DNA of 64,000 bases from Desulfobacter sp. (GTDB lineage: Bacteria > Desulfobacterota > Desulfobacteria > Desulfobacterales > Desulfobacteraceae): assembly GCA_028768525.1 (NCBI GenBank), contig CP054837.1, forward strand, positions 4,212,001 through 4,276,000. The letters are read 5' to 3'. Positions 8,299 through 16,663 of this stretch are shown here, piece after piece; positions within the stretch are counted from its first letter, which is position 1, and each line of letters opens with the position of its first letter. The position numbers were made by a program, and so were the translations under genes. The notes below the pieces were generated by a model. The model saw nothing but the letters and a program-made list of their open reading frames with translations, was not told the origin of the DNA and ran no database searches.

Positions 8299-9759
8299 TT
8301 AAATTAACCCCACCCGCTGGTTGAACCGGGTGATGAGGGCGTCAATTTCATCGGCCTTGGCAAATGTGGCGCCCCAGTATTCGTCGTGGTCGTACCACTG
8401 GGCGTTGAGGGTCTGGGCATCTTTTCCCTGCTGCTCCACCCAGGTATAGTATTTCAGATTGTGGATGGCCTTTTTATCGTAATATGAGAGTTCTTTCATC
8501 TGGTCAATGGTAACGTCGTCAAGGCGCTGGATGTCCATGCGGGCATCGATATGGTTATAGGCGCCCAGGCCGTCGGCCAGTTCGGCCAGCCGGGACCCGT
8601 AAAGTTCCATGGAATCCGTGGCAATGGAGACAATATAGTCTTTTTCCGTCAACTCATGGTATTTGGCAAATTTTACCGCCGCAACCATATTGGCGATGCC
8701 TGAAATGCCCAGCAGGTCCAGCCGGTCCGCCAGGTCCGGGTCAACCCCCTTGTCCGCAAGGGCCTGCCGCCCCTTTTCCTCGTTAAAGAGCCTGAGCAGC
8801 CGCATGGGCAGTTCGTCGTCCACAGCCACCACAAAATCGGTCTCTTTGCAGTCGTGGACCCAGGGCACATGCTTGTCCCCGATGCCCTCGATGCGGTGGC
8901 CGCCGAATCCGTTATTGAGCAGGGTGGGGCATTGGAGGGCTTCGGCCGCGATGAGTTTTGAGCCGGGAAATTGTTTTTTCAGGTAGTACCCTGCGGCCAG
9001 GGTGCCGCCGGAGCCCGACGAGGAGACATAGCCGGCAAACCTTCCGTCCCCGGGCATCCGGTGGTTGAGCACCTCCTGGACGGCACTGCCGGTGACGGTG
9101 TAGTGCCAGAGGGGGTTGCCCAGCTCGTCAAACTGGTTGAAGATGGTAAGATCGTCCCCCGAGGCCCTCAGCTCCCCGCATTTGTCAAAGATCTCCTTGA
9201 CATTGGACTCGCAGCCCGGGGTGGTGATCACCTCTCCGGCAATCTTGTCCAGCCATTCAAACCGTTCTTTGGACATCTCTTCGGGGAGGATGGCCACGGC
9301 ATTGGCGGACAAAAGCGCTGAAATATAGGCCCCGCCCCTGCAGTAATTGCCCGTGGACGGCCATACCGCCTTGGTGGCCTGGGGATCGAACCGGCCCGTG
9401 ACCAGGCTGGGGGCAAGGCACCCGTAGGTGGCGCCGACCTTATGGGCCCCGGTGGGAAACCATTTGCCCGTCATCATGATGATATTGGCCCGGCAGCCTG
9501 TGAGTGCCGGGGGCAGCAGGATGTGGTTGGGGGCGCCGAAAAGGCCGTTGGCGGCCGTGGGGGCGTTCTTCCAGGTGATCCTGAACAGGTTGGCGCTGTC
9601 CAGATCCCATAGGCCGGTTTCCTGCAGCCGCGCCTTAATTTTTTCCGGCGCCTTTGACGGGTCCTTCATCATGGCAAAGGTGGGCAGGACAATATTTTTT
9701 TCCCTGCAGAATGCGATATTCTTTTCCAGCACCCCTTGGTTCACACTCAGGTCAATCAC
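8299..9759 (-). CDS. PLP-dependent fold-II enzyme (tryptophan-synthase-beta superfamily)
   Basis: 486 aa, longer than diaminopropionate ammonia-lyase or cysteine synthase. The PLP Lys is probably in FPTGAHKVGA (about residue 107) and the phosphate loop is SSGSGGTLA. The second half keeps a cofactor-domain pattern with an extra C-terminal part. It matches a family usually left as 'pyridoxal-phosphate-dependent protein subunit beta'; I cannot name the substrate. Translation starts at a GTG with RBS AAAGGAG. Close coupling to the YgeY-type hydrolase suggests a two-step use of an amino-acid derivative: deacylation by YgeY and beta/gamma-elimination here. That order is inference. Confidence 0.75.
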   Translation of the reverse strand: MIDLSVNQGVLEKNIAFCREKNIVLPTFAMMKDPSKAPEKIKARLQETGLWDLDSANLFRITWKNAPTAANGLFGAPNHILLPPALTGCRANIIMMTGKWFPTGAHKVGATYGCLAPSLVTGRFDPQATKAVWPSTGNYCRGGAYISALLSANAVAILPEEMSKERFEWLDKIAGEVITTPGCESNVKEIFDKCGELRASGDDLTIFNQFDELGNPLWHYTVTGSAVQEVLNHRMPGDGRFAGYVSSSGSGGTLAAGYYLKKQFPGSKLIAAEALQCPTLLNNGFGGHRIEGIGDKHVPWVHDCKETDFVVAVDDELPMRLLRLFNEEKGRQALADKGVDPDLADRLDLLGISGIANMVAAVKFAKYHELTEKDYIVSIATDSMELYGSRLAELADGLGAYNHIDARMDIQRLDDVTIDQMKELSYYDKKAIHNLKYYTWVEQQGKDAQTLNAQWYDHDEYWGATFAKADEIDALITRFNQRVGLI

Positions 9760-9837
9760 GTTTTTATCTCCTTTGCTCCTTGTTGGCGCGTCTTTCGTTT
9801 CCCCGTTTGCACAAGGCGGGGCAGCCGCCGCATGGAC

Positions 9838-10605
9838 TTATTTTTTAGTCTTCAGGGGCCCCTGCCCCCCGATAAAGTTTAAAATCCAGTCGAATCCCAG
9901 CAGCATTAAGGCTGTATCGTCTTTTTTCACGGTCTTTATGCGTTTTTTGGGCAGTTTAAACCGCTTGAGAAAACTGCTGTCAAAAACAAACCGCCGGAAG
10001 GAATCCATGTTATAGCTGGCCATGTAGGCCATGTTTATGGTGGGATTGTCGGCCCCGGGGACGCCCGGGGGGGCCTGGCTGTAAAGCAGGGACGCCGCCC
10101 GTGCCCAGGCGCTGTTGTATTTGTTATACATTGCCATGCCCTGGTCTTCCATCCATTGGTCCGCCGTCCACGCCTCTCCCCTGCCATGGCCCTTGCAATG
10201 GTCATGGCGAACCAGGAAGGCTGTGATTTCGAACCCGTCATCGCCGGTCCCGTGGAGGGCCGGTTCCAGGGGGTAGGCCCGGCAGGAATAGGGCCTGTTT
10301 TCATAGACGGTGCAGCCGTTTTCCGACAGAAAAGGACAGGGGCGTCCCTCTTTATCGGTCATTTTCATCATTACAGAGGGAAAATTGGGATTGTCCCTGA
10401 ATGCGGTGACGGTGTGGGTGACGAGGAATTCCTCGGATCCCATGCCCAGGTGGTGCTTGAGGCGGATGATATCATAGGGGTAGAGCAGCATGTCTGCATC
10501 GTGGCAGCAGCGGGTGAAGCAGGGGACGGTGTCATTGCAGATGAAATTAAAGGTGTCCTTGCCCAGGGGGCTGCCGTGGGCGGCTTCAGGCGAATTGTTC
10601 TTCAT
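9838..10605 (-). CDS. YkgJ-family cysteine-cluster protein
   Basis: 255 aa. Family cysteines are clear: FICNDTVPC, then FTRCCHDADM, then CPFLSENGCTVYENRP followed by YSCRAYPL, the typical set for zinc or Fe-S binding in the YkgJ (CxxCxxxxCC) family. I chose the ATG at 10605, preceded by AGAGGTACC, over an upstream ATG without an RBS. It sits 78 bp ahead of the PLP enzyme gene on the same strand and may lead that run. The family has no settled function. The C-terminal ~80 residues are basic and specific to this protein. Confidence 0.82.
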   Translation of the reverse strand: MKNNSPEAAHGSPLGKDTFNFICNDTVPCFTRCCHDADMLLYPYDIIRLKHHLGMGSEEFLVTHTVTAFRDNPNFPSVMMKMTDKEGRPCPFLSENGCTVYENRPYSCRAYPLEPALHGTGDDGFEITAFLVRHDHCKGHGRGEAWTADQWMEDQGMAMYNKYNSAWARAASLLYSQAPPGVPGADNPTINMAYMASYNMDSFRRFVFDSSFLKRFKLPKKRIKTVKKDDTALMLLGFDWILNFIGGQGPLKTKK

Positions 10606-10815
10606 GGTACCTCTGTTTAACCTTGGGTTTATCTGTTCTGGTCCATACGGGCGCAACTGCCCGGCAACCGGATTTTATCTACCTGTCATCGGTTTAAATG
10701 TCCATTTTTTTTTGCACACAGACCCGGGATATCGGGTTTTCCTTGATCCCGTATCTGGAATTCTGTTACTCTGCGAAGAGTCACCCAATATGGATAAACT
10801 TAACGGAGGCGTTCA

Positions 10816-11598
10816 ATGTCCTTTCTGATCCGGATGATATGCATCCTCGCCGTTATCGGTGCCGCCTGCACGCCGGTTGAATGTCGGGAAACCCTGACCC
10901 TTGGCGTGGATGATGATTTTGCCCCGTTTTCATTCTCAAAAGAGGGCCGGCCTGCAGGTATTGATGTGGACATCGCAAGGGAACTGGGACGGCGTATAGG
11001 AGTTGAGTTCGACATCCGCCTCATGCCCTGGAAACGCCTGCTGACCAACCTGAAAAAAGGCCAGCTGGATGCCGGCATGTCCCTTTTTAAAACCGATGAA
11101 CGTGAATCCTATGCCATTTTCACCCACCCCATCCATTACAGCACCTTTGTTCTTTTTGTGGAAAAAGGCAGAGAGTTCAATTACACCACTGTCAGTGACC
11201 TTTACGGAAAAAGGATAATGATAGAAGCCGGCTTTTCGGTGGGGGATGAGTTTGACCGTGCCGTGGCCGCCAGAAAAATACAGATCCAGGAAGTCTTTAA
11301 ATCCGCAGGCGTATTCCAGTTTCTTATCAAGGGCAGATATGATGCTTTTGTGAACAACCTGGAGGTCACCCTCTATAAATTGAACAACGACAGCAAGCTG
11401 AGCAAATATGCCAGCCGGATCACCTACCTCCCCCGGCCGGTCAAAGCCCGGGGCGGCGCATATTTTGTACTCTCAAAACAGGGGCGTCTGAAAAACAAGG
11501 ACGCCCTGTCCCGGACCATTGCCGGCCACCTCAAGGCAATGGAAGGCGAAGGCCTTTATTCGAAAATTACGGCGGCCCACCTGGGCCGGTCCGATTGA
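10816..11598 (+). CDS. Periplasmic solute-binding protein, SBP_bac_3 type
   Basis: 260 aa with a short signal peptide (residues 1-23, cut near VECRE) and a polar-amino-acid binding fold: LTLGVDDDFAPFSF, GIDVDIARELGRRIG, MPWKRLLTNLKKGQLDAGMS, VSDLYGKRIMIEAG. RBS ACGGAGG. No permease or ATPase gene follows, so it is either an orphan subunit, a sensor-type binding protein, or a partner of a transporter elsewhere. The next gene starts 23 bp downstream and may be co-transcribed. Confidence 0.87.
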   Translation: MSFLIRMICILAVIGAACTPVECRETLTLGVDDDFAPFSFSKEGRPAGIDVDIARELGRRIGVEFDIRLMPWKRLLTNLKKGQLDAGMSLFKTDERESYAIFTHPIHYSTFVLFVEKGREFNYTTVSDLYGKRIMIEAGFSVGDEFDRAVAARKIQIQEVFKSAGVFQFLIKGRYDAFVNNLEVTLYKLNNDSKLSKYASRITYLPRPVKARGGAYFVLSKQGRLKNKDALSRTIAGHLKAMEGEGLYSKITAAHLGRSD

Positions 11599-11621
11599 TT
11601 GCCAGGATTTAAGGGGGGCAA

Positions 11622-12656
11622 GTGATCGAATTTAAACAAACCGACCTTGTTGCCTCTTTTCTGGACGCATCCGGCCGACCGGTTAAGCGGGTACAGCAGG
11701 TCCGGACAGATCCGGTCACCTTGACTCAATGCAGGATCACCCCGAGCCGGGCCCTTGAAAACGAACGGGGAACCGGGATGCTGCATCCGCCGCCCAACGC
11801 AGACTTGGATGAAACAAAATGCCCCTTCTGTGCCCCGAATCTTGAGGCAATGACCCCGTGCCTTGCGCCTGAGATAAGCAGGGCCGGCCGGATGTACTAC
11901 AGGGATTCCATCCTTTTTCCCAATCTGTTTCCCTACACCGAATGGTCCGCCGTCTCTCTTTTTGACAATACCCACCATGTTGAGATCGGTACGGCGGAGC
12001 CGGCGGTTTACCGGGACAGTTTCATCAATTGTTCCCAATATCTGAGCCGTGTCATGGAAACCGATACCGATGCCGTTTACATGTCCATCACCCAGAACCA
12101 TCTGCCCGGCGCCGGCGGTTCCCTGGTCCATCCCCATCTCCAGGTCCATGCCACCCGGCAGATATCAAACCGCCACAGGGCCCTGGCAGACCGGGCCGCA
12201 GCGCACCTGGATAGATACGGGACCTGTATCATCTCCGATCTGCTTGATGCTGAGAAAAAGGCCGGGCAAAGGTATATCGGCAGTACCGGATCCTGGGAGT
12301 GGATTGCCGCCTTTGCCCCGTCGGGCTTCTATGAAATCTGGGGGATTTGCGTCCAGGCCGCCTCCCTGCGGAACCCTGATGCCCATCAGGTCTGGGAGGA
12401 TCTGGCAAAAGGGGTGCTCAATGTTCAGAGATTTTATAGGAGCCTGAACAGAAATGCCTACAACCTTGCCCTTATCTCAGTGGAAACAGGGCCTGTTTGT
12501 CCCAGCCTCAGGGTGTCGCTGACGGCCAGGCCCAGTTATGCCCCCTGGGTGAGAAGTGATTTTACGGGATTTGAAATGGCTTCCGGCGAAATGGCCACCT
12601 TTACCCTGCCCGAATCCGTGGCCGAGACGGCCGGGCGGTTCTGGCAGGGTGGTTGA
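11622..12656 (+). CDS. GalT/HIT-superfamily nucleotidyltransferase-like protein
   Basis: 344 aa, GTG start with RBS AAGGGGGG. A zinc-knuckle-like CPFC lies near residue 67 and the HIT-type active-site motif HPHLQVHA near 170, preceded by GGSL. These are the hallmarks of galactose-1-phosphate uridylyltransferase relatives, but the order and the replacement of the usual HPHCQ by HPHLQ point to a distant branch. Likely chemistry is nucleotidyl transfer or nucleotide hydrolysis through the central His. No galactose genes lie nearby. It ends convergently 17 bp from the MoaD-like gene. Confidence 0.72.
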   Translation: MIEFKQTDLVASFLDASGRPVKRVQQVRTDPVTLTQCRITPSRALENERGTGMLHPPPNADLDETKCPFCAPNLEAMTPCLAPEISRAGRMYYRDSILFPNLFPYTEWSAVSLFDNTHHVEIGTAEPAVYRDSFINCSQYLSRVMETDTDAVYMSITQNHLPGAGGSLVHPHLQVHATRQISNRHRALADRAAAHLDRYGTCIISDLLDAEKKAGQRYIGSTGSWEWIAAFAPSGFYEIWGICVQAASLRNPDAHQVWEDLAKGVLNVQRFYRSLNRNAYNLALISVETGPVCPSLRVSLTARPSYAPWVRSDFTGFEMASGEMATFTLPESVAETAGRFWQGG

Positions 12657-12673
12657 CGCCGCTGCACCCGGGT

Positions 12674-12934
12674 TCAGCCCCCGGCCAGGGGACCGTACAG
12701 GGTGAGCACCCCTTCCGATGTGATGGCCGCGGACGTTTCCAGCCGCCTGTTTTCGCTGCCGCTTTTAAAGGAGATCATGGGAACCAGCAGGGGACTGATG
12801 TGCTGCCCGGCCAGTATCTCTTTGACGGTGGTGCCCTCTGCCACCTGAATTTTGCAGGATTCAGGCCTGGGGTCTCCGTTGTCCCGGAAGATGCACAGCA
12901 GGCTCTCGGAGAGGCGCAGGGTGATGGTAATCAT
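12674..12934 (-). CDS. MoaD/ThiS-like ubiquitin-fold protein
   Basis: 86 aa from the ATG with a strong RBS (AAAGGAGGAGCC); a longer in-frame start lacks one. It shows a beta-grasp pattern and ends in GPLAGG, the C-terminal Gly-Gly that is adenylated and thiocarboxylated in MoaD/ThiS. It is the last gene of the ferredoxin - aldehyde oxidoreductase operon, where MoaD-like proteins are common and would feed sulfur to the pterin dithiolene of the tungsten cofactor. The gap of 78 bp to the oxidoreductase gene agrees with co-transcription. Confidence 0.8.
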   Translation of the reverse strand: MITITLRLSESLLCIFRDNGDPRPESCKIQVAEGTTVKEILAGQHISPLLVPMISFKSGSENRRLETSAAITSEGVLTLYGPLAGG

Positions 12935-13012
12935 GGCTCCTCCTTTGAAATAATGAAGTGGCGCCCGGCCCGGAGGCAATGGAAGGGCCGGGCACCTGTC
13001 CTTCTCAGGCCC

Positions 13013-14911
13013 TTAAACGGCAAGGGCCGGAAGATTAAACTTTTCAATGGTCTCTTTTGTGGGAATCCCGTTGGCGTCCCACCCCCGGGCCAGATAATAG
13101 GCATCCAGCATCTCTTCGATGACATCCATGGTGACCAAGTGGCCCTTGTTGGGGCCGCTGGGCACCGGCTCTTCCGTGAACCGGGCCGGGGGATAATCGT
13201 ATTTCCGGCCGAAGTCGGGAATCTCCCGGGCGTTGAACATCCGGTTTAAATGCCAGATTTTTTCGGAAAGTTTCAGCAGGTCCCTGTCAAAATCCAGCTT
13301 TTTTCCCGTGGCATAGTAGTAGAGTTCTTCATAATACTTGGTTTCCAGGCCGATTTCCATGTACTGGAGGCGGCAGGTGCCCAGGATGTCAAAGGCCGGG
13401 CGCAGGTGCTGGGATTTGAGGACCAGGGGAACCACGTTTTTATGGTCGGCCTTGGGGATGGCGGCAAAATCCGCCCCGCCGGAGATGAGATCGTGGACCG
13501 TGGCATCCTTGTTCCCGCCCACGGCCGTGGCCACATCGGAGCCCAGGACCCAGCACCGGGAATGGTGGGCCCCCACATCGGCGGTCATGTATCCCAGCAT
13601 CATGCCCGGGGCGTTTCTGGATTCGTATCCGGTCCACTCCAGCCCCTTGACATGGATGGCAAATTTTTTGGAATCATGGCCGATGATGTCGGCGGCCTCC
13701 CGGACGCCCCGGGCCAGGACATCCCCGATGCCCTCCCGCCGGGCAATGATTTCCAGGATGTGGACAATGGAGTCCAGATCCCCCCACTTGACGTCCATGC
13801 CCATCTCCTCCCTGGAGATCAGTCCCTTTTCATAGCATTCCAGGGCAAAGCTGACCACCACGCCGGCAGAGCAGGTGTCGATTCCCAGTTCATCGCAGAC
13901 CCAGTTGGTGTGGGCAATGCCGTGGATGTCGGACAGCTCGCAGTTGGAGCCCAAAAGCGACAGGGTCTCGTATTCCGGGCCTTCCACATATTTATTGCCC
14001 AGTTTGGTTTTTGCCAGGCCGTATTTGCCGCAGGGGATGGGGCAGGCAAAGCAGCCCTTGTCCGTGATTTTCAGTTCATCCAGGATGGCGCGGCCGTTGA
14101 TCTTGTCGGCATAGTCGCAGTTGGAGGTCTTGAAATTCCGGGTGGGCAGCGCCCCCACATCGTTGCACCAATTGGTGATGCCCGAGGTACCCTCGGGGGT
14201 CCAGCCGGTGAAACCCGGTTTTTCCCGGCAGGCCGCATAGGTCTCCTTGCCCTTTTTGAGCAGCCCTTTGGGATCGAATACCGGGATGCTTTTGGTCCCC
14301 CTGACGGCAATGGCTTTAATATTTTTGGACCCCAGGACGGCGCCGATGCCGATGCGGCCGGCCTGGCGGCCGAAGTCGTGGGAGATGCAGGCAAAATTCA
14401 CCAGCCGTTCCCCGGCCTCGCCGATGGTCAGGATCTGGAAATCCTCCCCCAGTTCCTCTTTCAGTGCCTCTTCCACAACGGTGGAACCTTTGCCCCAGTA
14501 TTGGGCTGCCGGCCGGATTTCTACGGTATCATTGTCAATGAAGATATAGGAGGGGGCTTCAGCCCGGCCCTTGAGGACGGTTACATCGTATCCGGCATAT
14601 TTCATGTTCACCCCGAAGTGGCCGCCCATGTTGGAGTCCCCGTATCCGCCGGTGGCCGGGGATTTGGTGGCAAAATGGGTTTTGCCCGAAGCCGGCAGGA
14701 AAAGCCCGCTCAAAGGGCCCATGGCGATGATGAACCGGTTTTCCGGATCAAAGGGGGCTACGCCGGGCGGGTTTTCATCATAGAGGATTTTGGCGGTAAA
14801 TCCACGGCCGCCGATGTAATTGTCCACCCAGTCGGATTTCAGGGGTTCTGTTTCAACCCTTTGGGTACTCAAATCAATTCTGAGGCAAAAGCCTGCATAT
14901 CCGTATAGCAT
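13013..14911 (-). CDS. Aldehyde:ferredoxin oxidoreductase family (tungsten-pterin enzyme)
   Basis: 632 aa from the ATG preceded by GGGAGGCTCTT; the upstream ATG adds 25 unrelated residues. The N-terminal pterin domain has YIGGRGFTAKIL, GPLSGLFLPASGK and SNMGGHFG. The 4Fe-4S cluster ligands are CFACPIPC (about residues 287-294) plus a distant Cys in LGTCRLQ. It oxidises aldehydes to acids, or runs in reverse, with ferredoxin-level electrons; the enzyme is cytoplasmic. The polyferredoxin gene immediately upstream (14 bp) is its likely electron partner, as in AorAB-type complexes, and the MoaD-like gene follows. Possible substrates are aldehydes from amino-acid degradation. Confidence 0.92.
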   Translation of the reverse strand: MLYGYAGFCLRIDLSTQRVETEPLKSDWVDNYIGGRGFTAKILYDENPPGVAPFDPENRFIIAMGPLSGLFLPASGKTHFATKSPATGGYGDSNMGGHFGVNMKYAGYDVTVLKGRAEAPSYIFIDNDTVEIRPAAQYWGKGSTVVEEALKEELGEDFQILTIGEAGERLVNFACISHDFGRQAGRIGIGAVLGSKNIKAIAVRGTKSIPVFDPKGLLKKGKETYAACREKPGFTGWTPEGTSGITNWCNDVGALPTRNFKTSNCDYADKINGRAILDELKITDKGCFACPIPCGKYGLAKTKLGNKYVEGPEYETLSLLGSNCELSDIHGIAHTNWVCDELGIDTCSAGVVVSFALECYEKGLISREEMGMDVKWGDLDSIVHILEIIARREGIGDVLARGVREAADIIGHDSKKFAIHVKGLEWTGYESRNAPGMMLGYMTADVGAHHSRCWVLGSDVATAVGGNKDATVHDLISGGADFAAIPKADHKNVVPLVLKSQHLRPAFDILGTCRLQYMEIGLETKYYEELYYYATGKKLDFDRDLLKLSEKIWHLNRMFNAREIPDFGRKYDYPPARFTEEPVPSGPNKGHLVTMDVIEEMLDAYYLARGWDANGIPTKETIEKFNLPALAV

Positions 14912-14925
14912 AAGAGCCTCCCGTT

Positions 14926-15303
14926 TTAGGAAAATGTCAGTGCGTCCCGGGGACAGACCTCGACGCATTGTTTGCAGTTGATGCACTTGTGGGGGGTGCC
15001 GTCGTCATCCACCTTGATGACATGGACCGGGCAGGCCCCGACGCATTCCAGGCAGTTGTCGCAAAGTTTGCGGTCAATGCGGTAGGTCTGGCCTTTGAGT
15101 TTTATGGCCCCCCGCGGGCAGGCCTCGGCGCAGGCCCCGCACTGGTCGCAGATATCCACAAAGTATTTTCCCGGCACCGGGAATTTTCCGGACACATTCA
15201 AAAGGGCCTTTGACGGATTGACCTTTTTCAGATTTTGCAGTGAACAGACCAGTTCGCAGGCCTTGCACCCGGAACAGGTATCATTGTTGAATTGAAGTCC
15301 CAT
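14926..15303 (-). CDS. Four-cluster polyferredoxin, partner of the aldehyde oxidoreductase
   Basis: 125 aa with four Cys motifs: CSGCKACELVC, CDQCGACAEACP, CDNCLECVGACP and CINCKQCVEVCP, enough for up to four [4Fe-4S] clusters. It starts at an ATG behind GAGGAGAGGGG. It leads the operon with the oxidoreductase and the MoaD-like gene, so it probably passes electrons between the tungsten enzyme and soluble ferredoxin or a NAD-linked subunit. No NAD-binding AorC-like gene is in the window. The promoter must lie in the divergent space shared with the FadR-type regulator. Confidence 0.9.
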   Translation of the reverse strand: MGLQFNNDTCSGCKACELVCSLQNLKKVNPSKALLNVSGKFPVPGKYFVDICDQCGACAEACPRGAIKLKGQTYRIDRKLCDNCLECVGACPVHVIKVDDDGTPHKCINCKQCVEVCPRDALTFS

Positions 15304-15506
15304 ACCCCTCTCCTCATGGTCTTGTTTTTACACTTCTTTTTAACCCTGGTGCCCAGGGTAGCAAAGGTCTGTCTGCCGTGTAAAACGCATTGTTTTCATG
15401 GTGTTGTATGAAAACTATTCATGCCATAAGTTTTTTAGACTGAAAGATATGATGGCTGTGGCCCTGTGAATTGAAGTTTTCTATTGCTGTTTACCCGTAA
15501 GCTGTT

Positions 15507-15523
15507 ATGGTATACCATGGTAT
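15507..15523. promoter_or_regulatory. Overlapping palindromes, likely FadR-type operator
   Basis: Two perfect 12-bp palindromes overlap: ATGGTATACCAT (15507-15518) and ATACCATGGTAT (15512-15523). The core TGGTATACCA fits the TGGT-N2-ACCA operator style of FadR/GntR regulators. It lies 64 bp before the regulator gene and 204 bp from the divergent polyferredoxin start, so it could serve autoregulation and possibly both directions. Confidence 0.6.
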
Positions 15524-15586
15524 TACGCTCCGGAGTCATGCAGTTATGAACTCTTATGGAAATGATCTTAATTCGACGGATAGACA

Positions 15587-16306
15587 ATGGAATTTAACGC
15601 AGTCAGAATAAACTCGGCACCGGATGTCCTGGTGGAGGAAATCATCTCCCAGGTCCGGTCCGGAAAACTTAAGCCCGGCGAGGTCCTCCCCTCCCAGCGG
15701 GAACTGGCCAAGATGTTCAATGTGGGGCTGGGGTCGGTGAGGGAGGCCATCAAAATCCTGGATGTCATGGGACATGTCAATGTGGTCCGTGGCAAGGGCA
15801 CCTATATTTCCGAGCAGCCTCCCAGGGATCCTGAACAGGAGGCCCGGCTGGAAAAGGCATTGAAAGCCATGTCCGTGGCCGAGCTGGTAAAGGCAAGGGA
15901 AATCGTGGAATGCGGCGCGGCAAAACTGGCCGCAGAAAACGCCCATAAGGGAAATATAAAAAAACTGGAACAGCTCGGCCGGGATATGGATGAGTCCTTC
16001 AATGACACCGAGGTCTTTTACCGGGTGGATTTCCAGTTCCACATTGCCGTGGCCGAAGCCAGCAACAACAAGGCCATTATCGAAATGGTCAAGCTTCTGG
16101 TGGACCGCTCCCACCGGCATATCAACTTTATGAGCGATTCTTTGAATATCGCACTGCCCTTTACCGTGGAGCGGGCGGTGACCACGGCCAGGGAGGTCAT
16201 CGCCCGGATCAAGGCCGGTGATGCCCCTGGGGCCGAAGCATGTATGAACCGCCACATCAATATCGTTTATGATGAGATTGACAAAGAGTTTCTAAGTACC
16301 AAATAA
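15587..16306 (+). CDS. FadR-subfamily GntR regulator (FCD domain)
   Basis: 239 aa. The GntR winged HTH covers residues 8-75 (GEVLPSQRELAKMFNVGLGS, then VREAIKILD and GKGTYI). An all-alpha FCD domain follows, with the usual metal/ligand His and Asp positions (YRVDFQFHIAVAEA and further His residues). FCD regulators commonly sense organic or amino acids. It sits between the aldehyde-oxidoreductase operon (divergent) and the BCCT-MttB-PRODH operon (downstream, same strand), so either may be its target. The RBS is weak. Confidence 0.88.
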   Translation: MEFNAVRINSAPDVLVEEIISQVRSGKLKPGEVLPSQRELAKMFNVGLGSVREAIKILDVMGHVNVVRGKGTYISEQPPRDPEQEARLEKALKAMSVAELVKAREIVECGAAKLAAENAHKGNIKKLEQLGRDMDESFNDTEVFYRVDFQFHIAVAEASNNKAIIEMVKLLVDRSHRHINFMSDSLNIALPFTVERAVTTAREVIARIKAGDAPGAEACMNRHINIVYDEIDKEFLSTK

Positions 16307-16446
16307 CCCCTTTCCTGAAACCATCCGTCACCGGTCATGCCCCTTTCTTTTTCCCGGTGACGGTCCGGCCTGCCGTCCCATCTTAGTTTCCTGGATCCTC
16401 CGTATCTTCTTTATTTTACGCTGGTTATCTTTTGGATAAAAAAATA

Positions 16447-16475
16447 TTGACAATCATTAGTTAATGATTTAAGGA
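16447..16475 (+). promoter_or_regulatory. Possible -35 with overlapping 8-bp inverted repeat before the BCCT operon
   Basis: TTGACA (16447-16452) overlaps a perfect inverted repeat AATCATTA-GT-TAATGATT (16452-16469). A -10 at 17-bp spacing would be TAAGGA, a poor match, so promoter activity may need help. The repeat placed on a -35 looks like an operator. The rest of the 357-bp gap between the FadR-type gene and the transporter has no ORF I can support. Confidence 0.4.
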
Positions 16476-16612
16476 CATAGTGAAGTATGGAGTTAATGAG
16501 TTCTGAACAGTTGAGCAGCAAGGAGTTAATCGTATGATCATCCGGAACGGATAAAGGTGCCGGGATAAAGGGTCTTATGGCATCATCCCCCGGATATGAA
16601 TAAAAGCAATTT

Positions 16613-16629
16613 ACATAAGGCGCTTATGT
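16613..16629. promoter_or_regulatory. 7-bp inverted repeat just before the BCCT gene
   Basis: ACATAAG-GCG-CTTATGT, perfect arms, ending 34 bp before the transporter start. It could be an operator or a small leader hairpin upstream of the RBS (AAGGAGG). Confidence 0.4.
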
Positions 16630-16663
16630 CCAGAAGCGCCGGCAACAGAACAAGGAGGGTAAC

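Noticed and set aside
13250..14908. 552-codon open frame opposite the aldehyde oxidoreductase
   Set aside because: The minus-strand product has all family motifs and a good RBS; the plus-strand frame is Gly/Val/Phe-rich filler.
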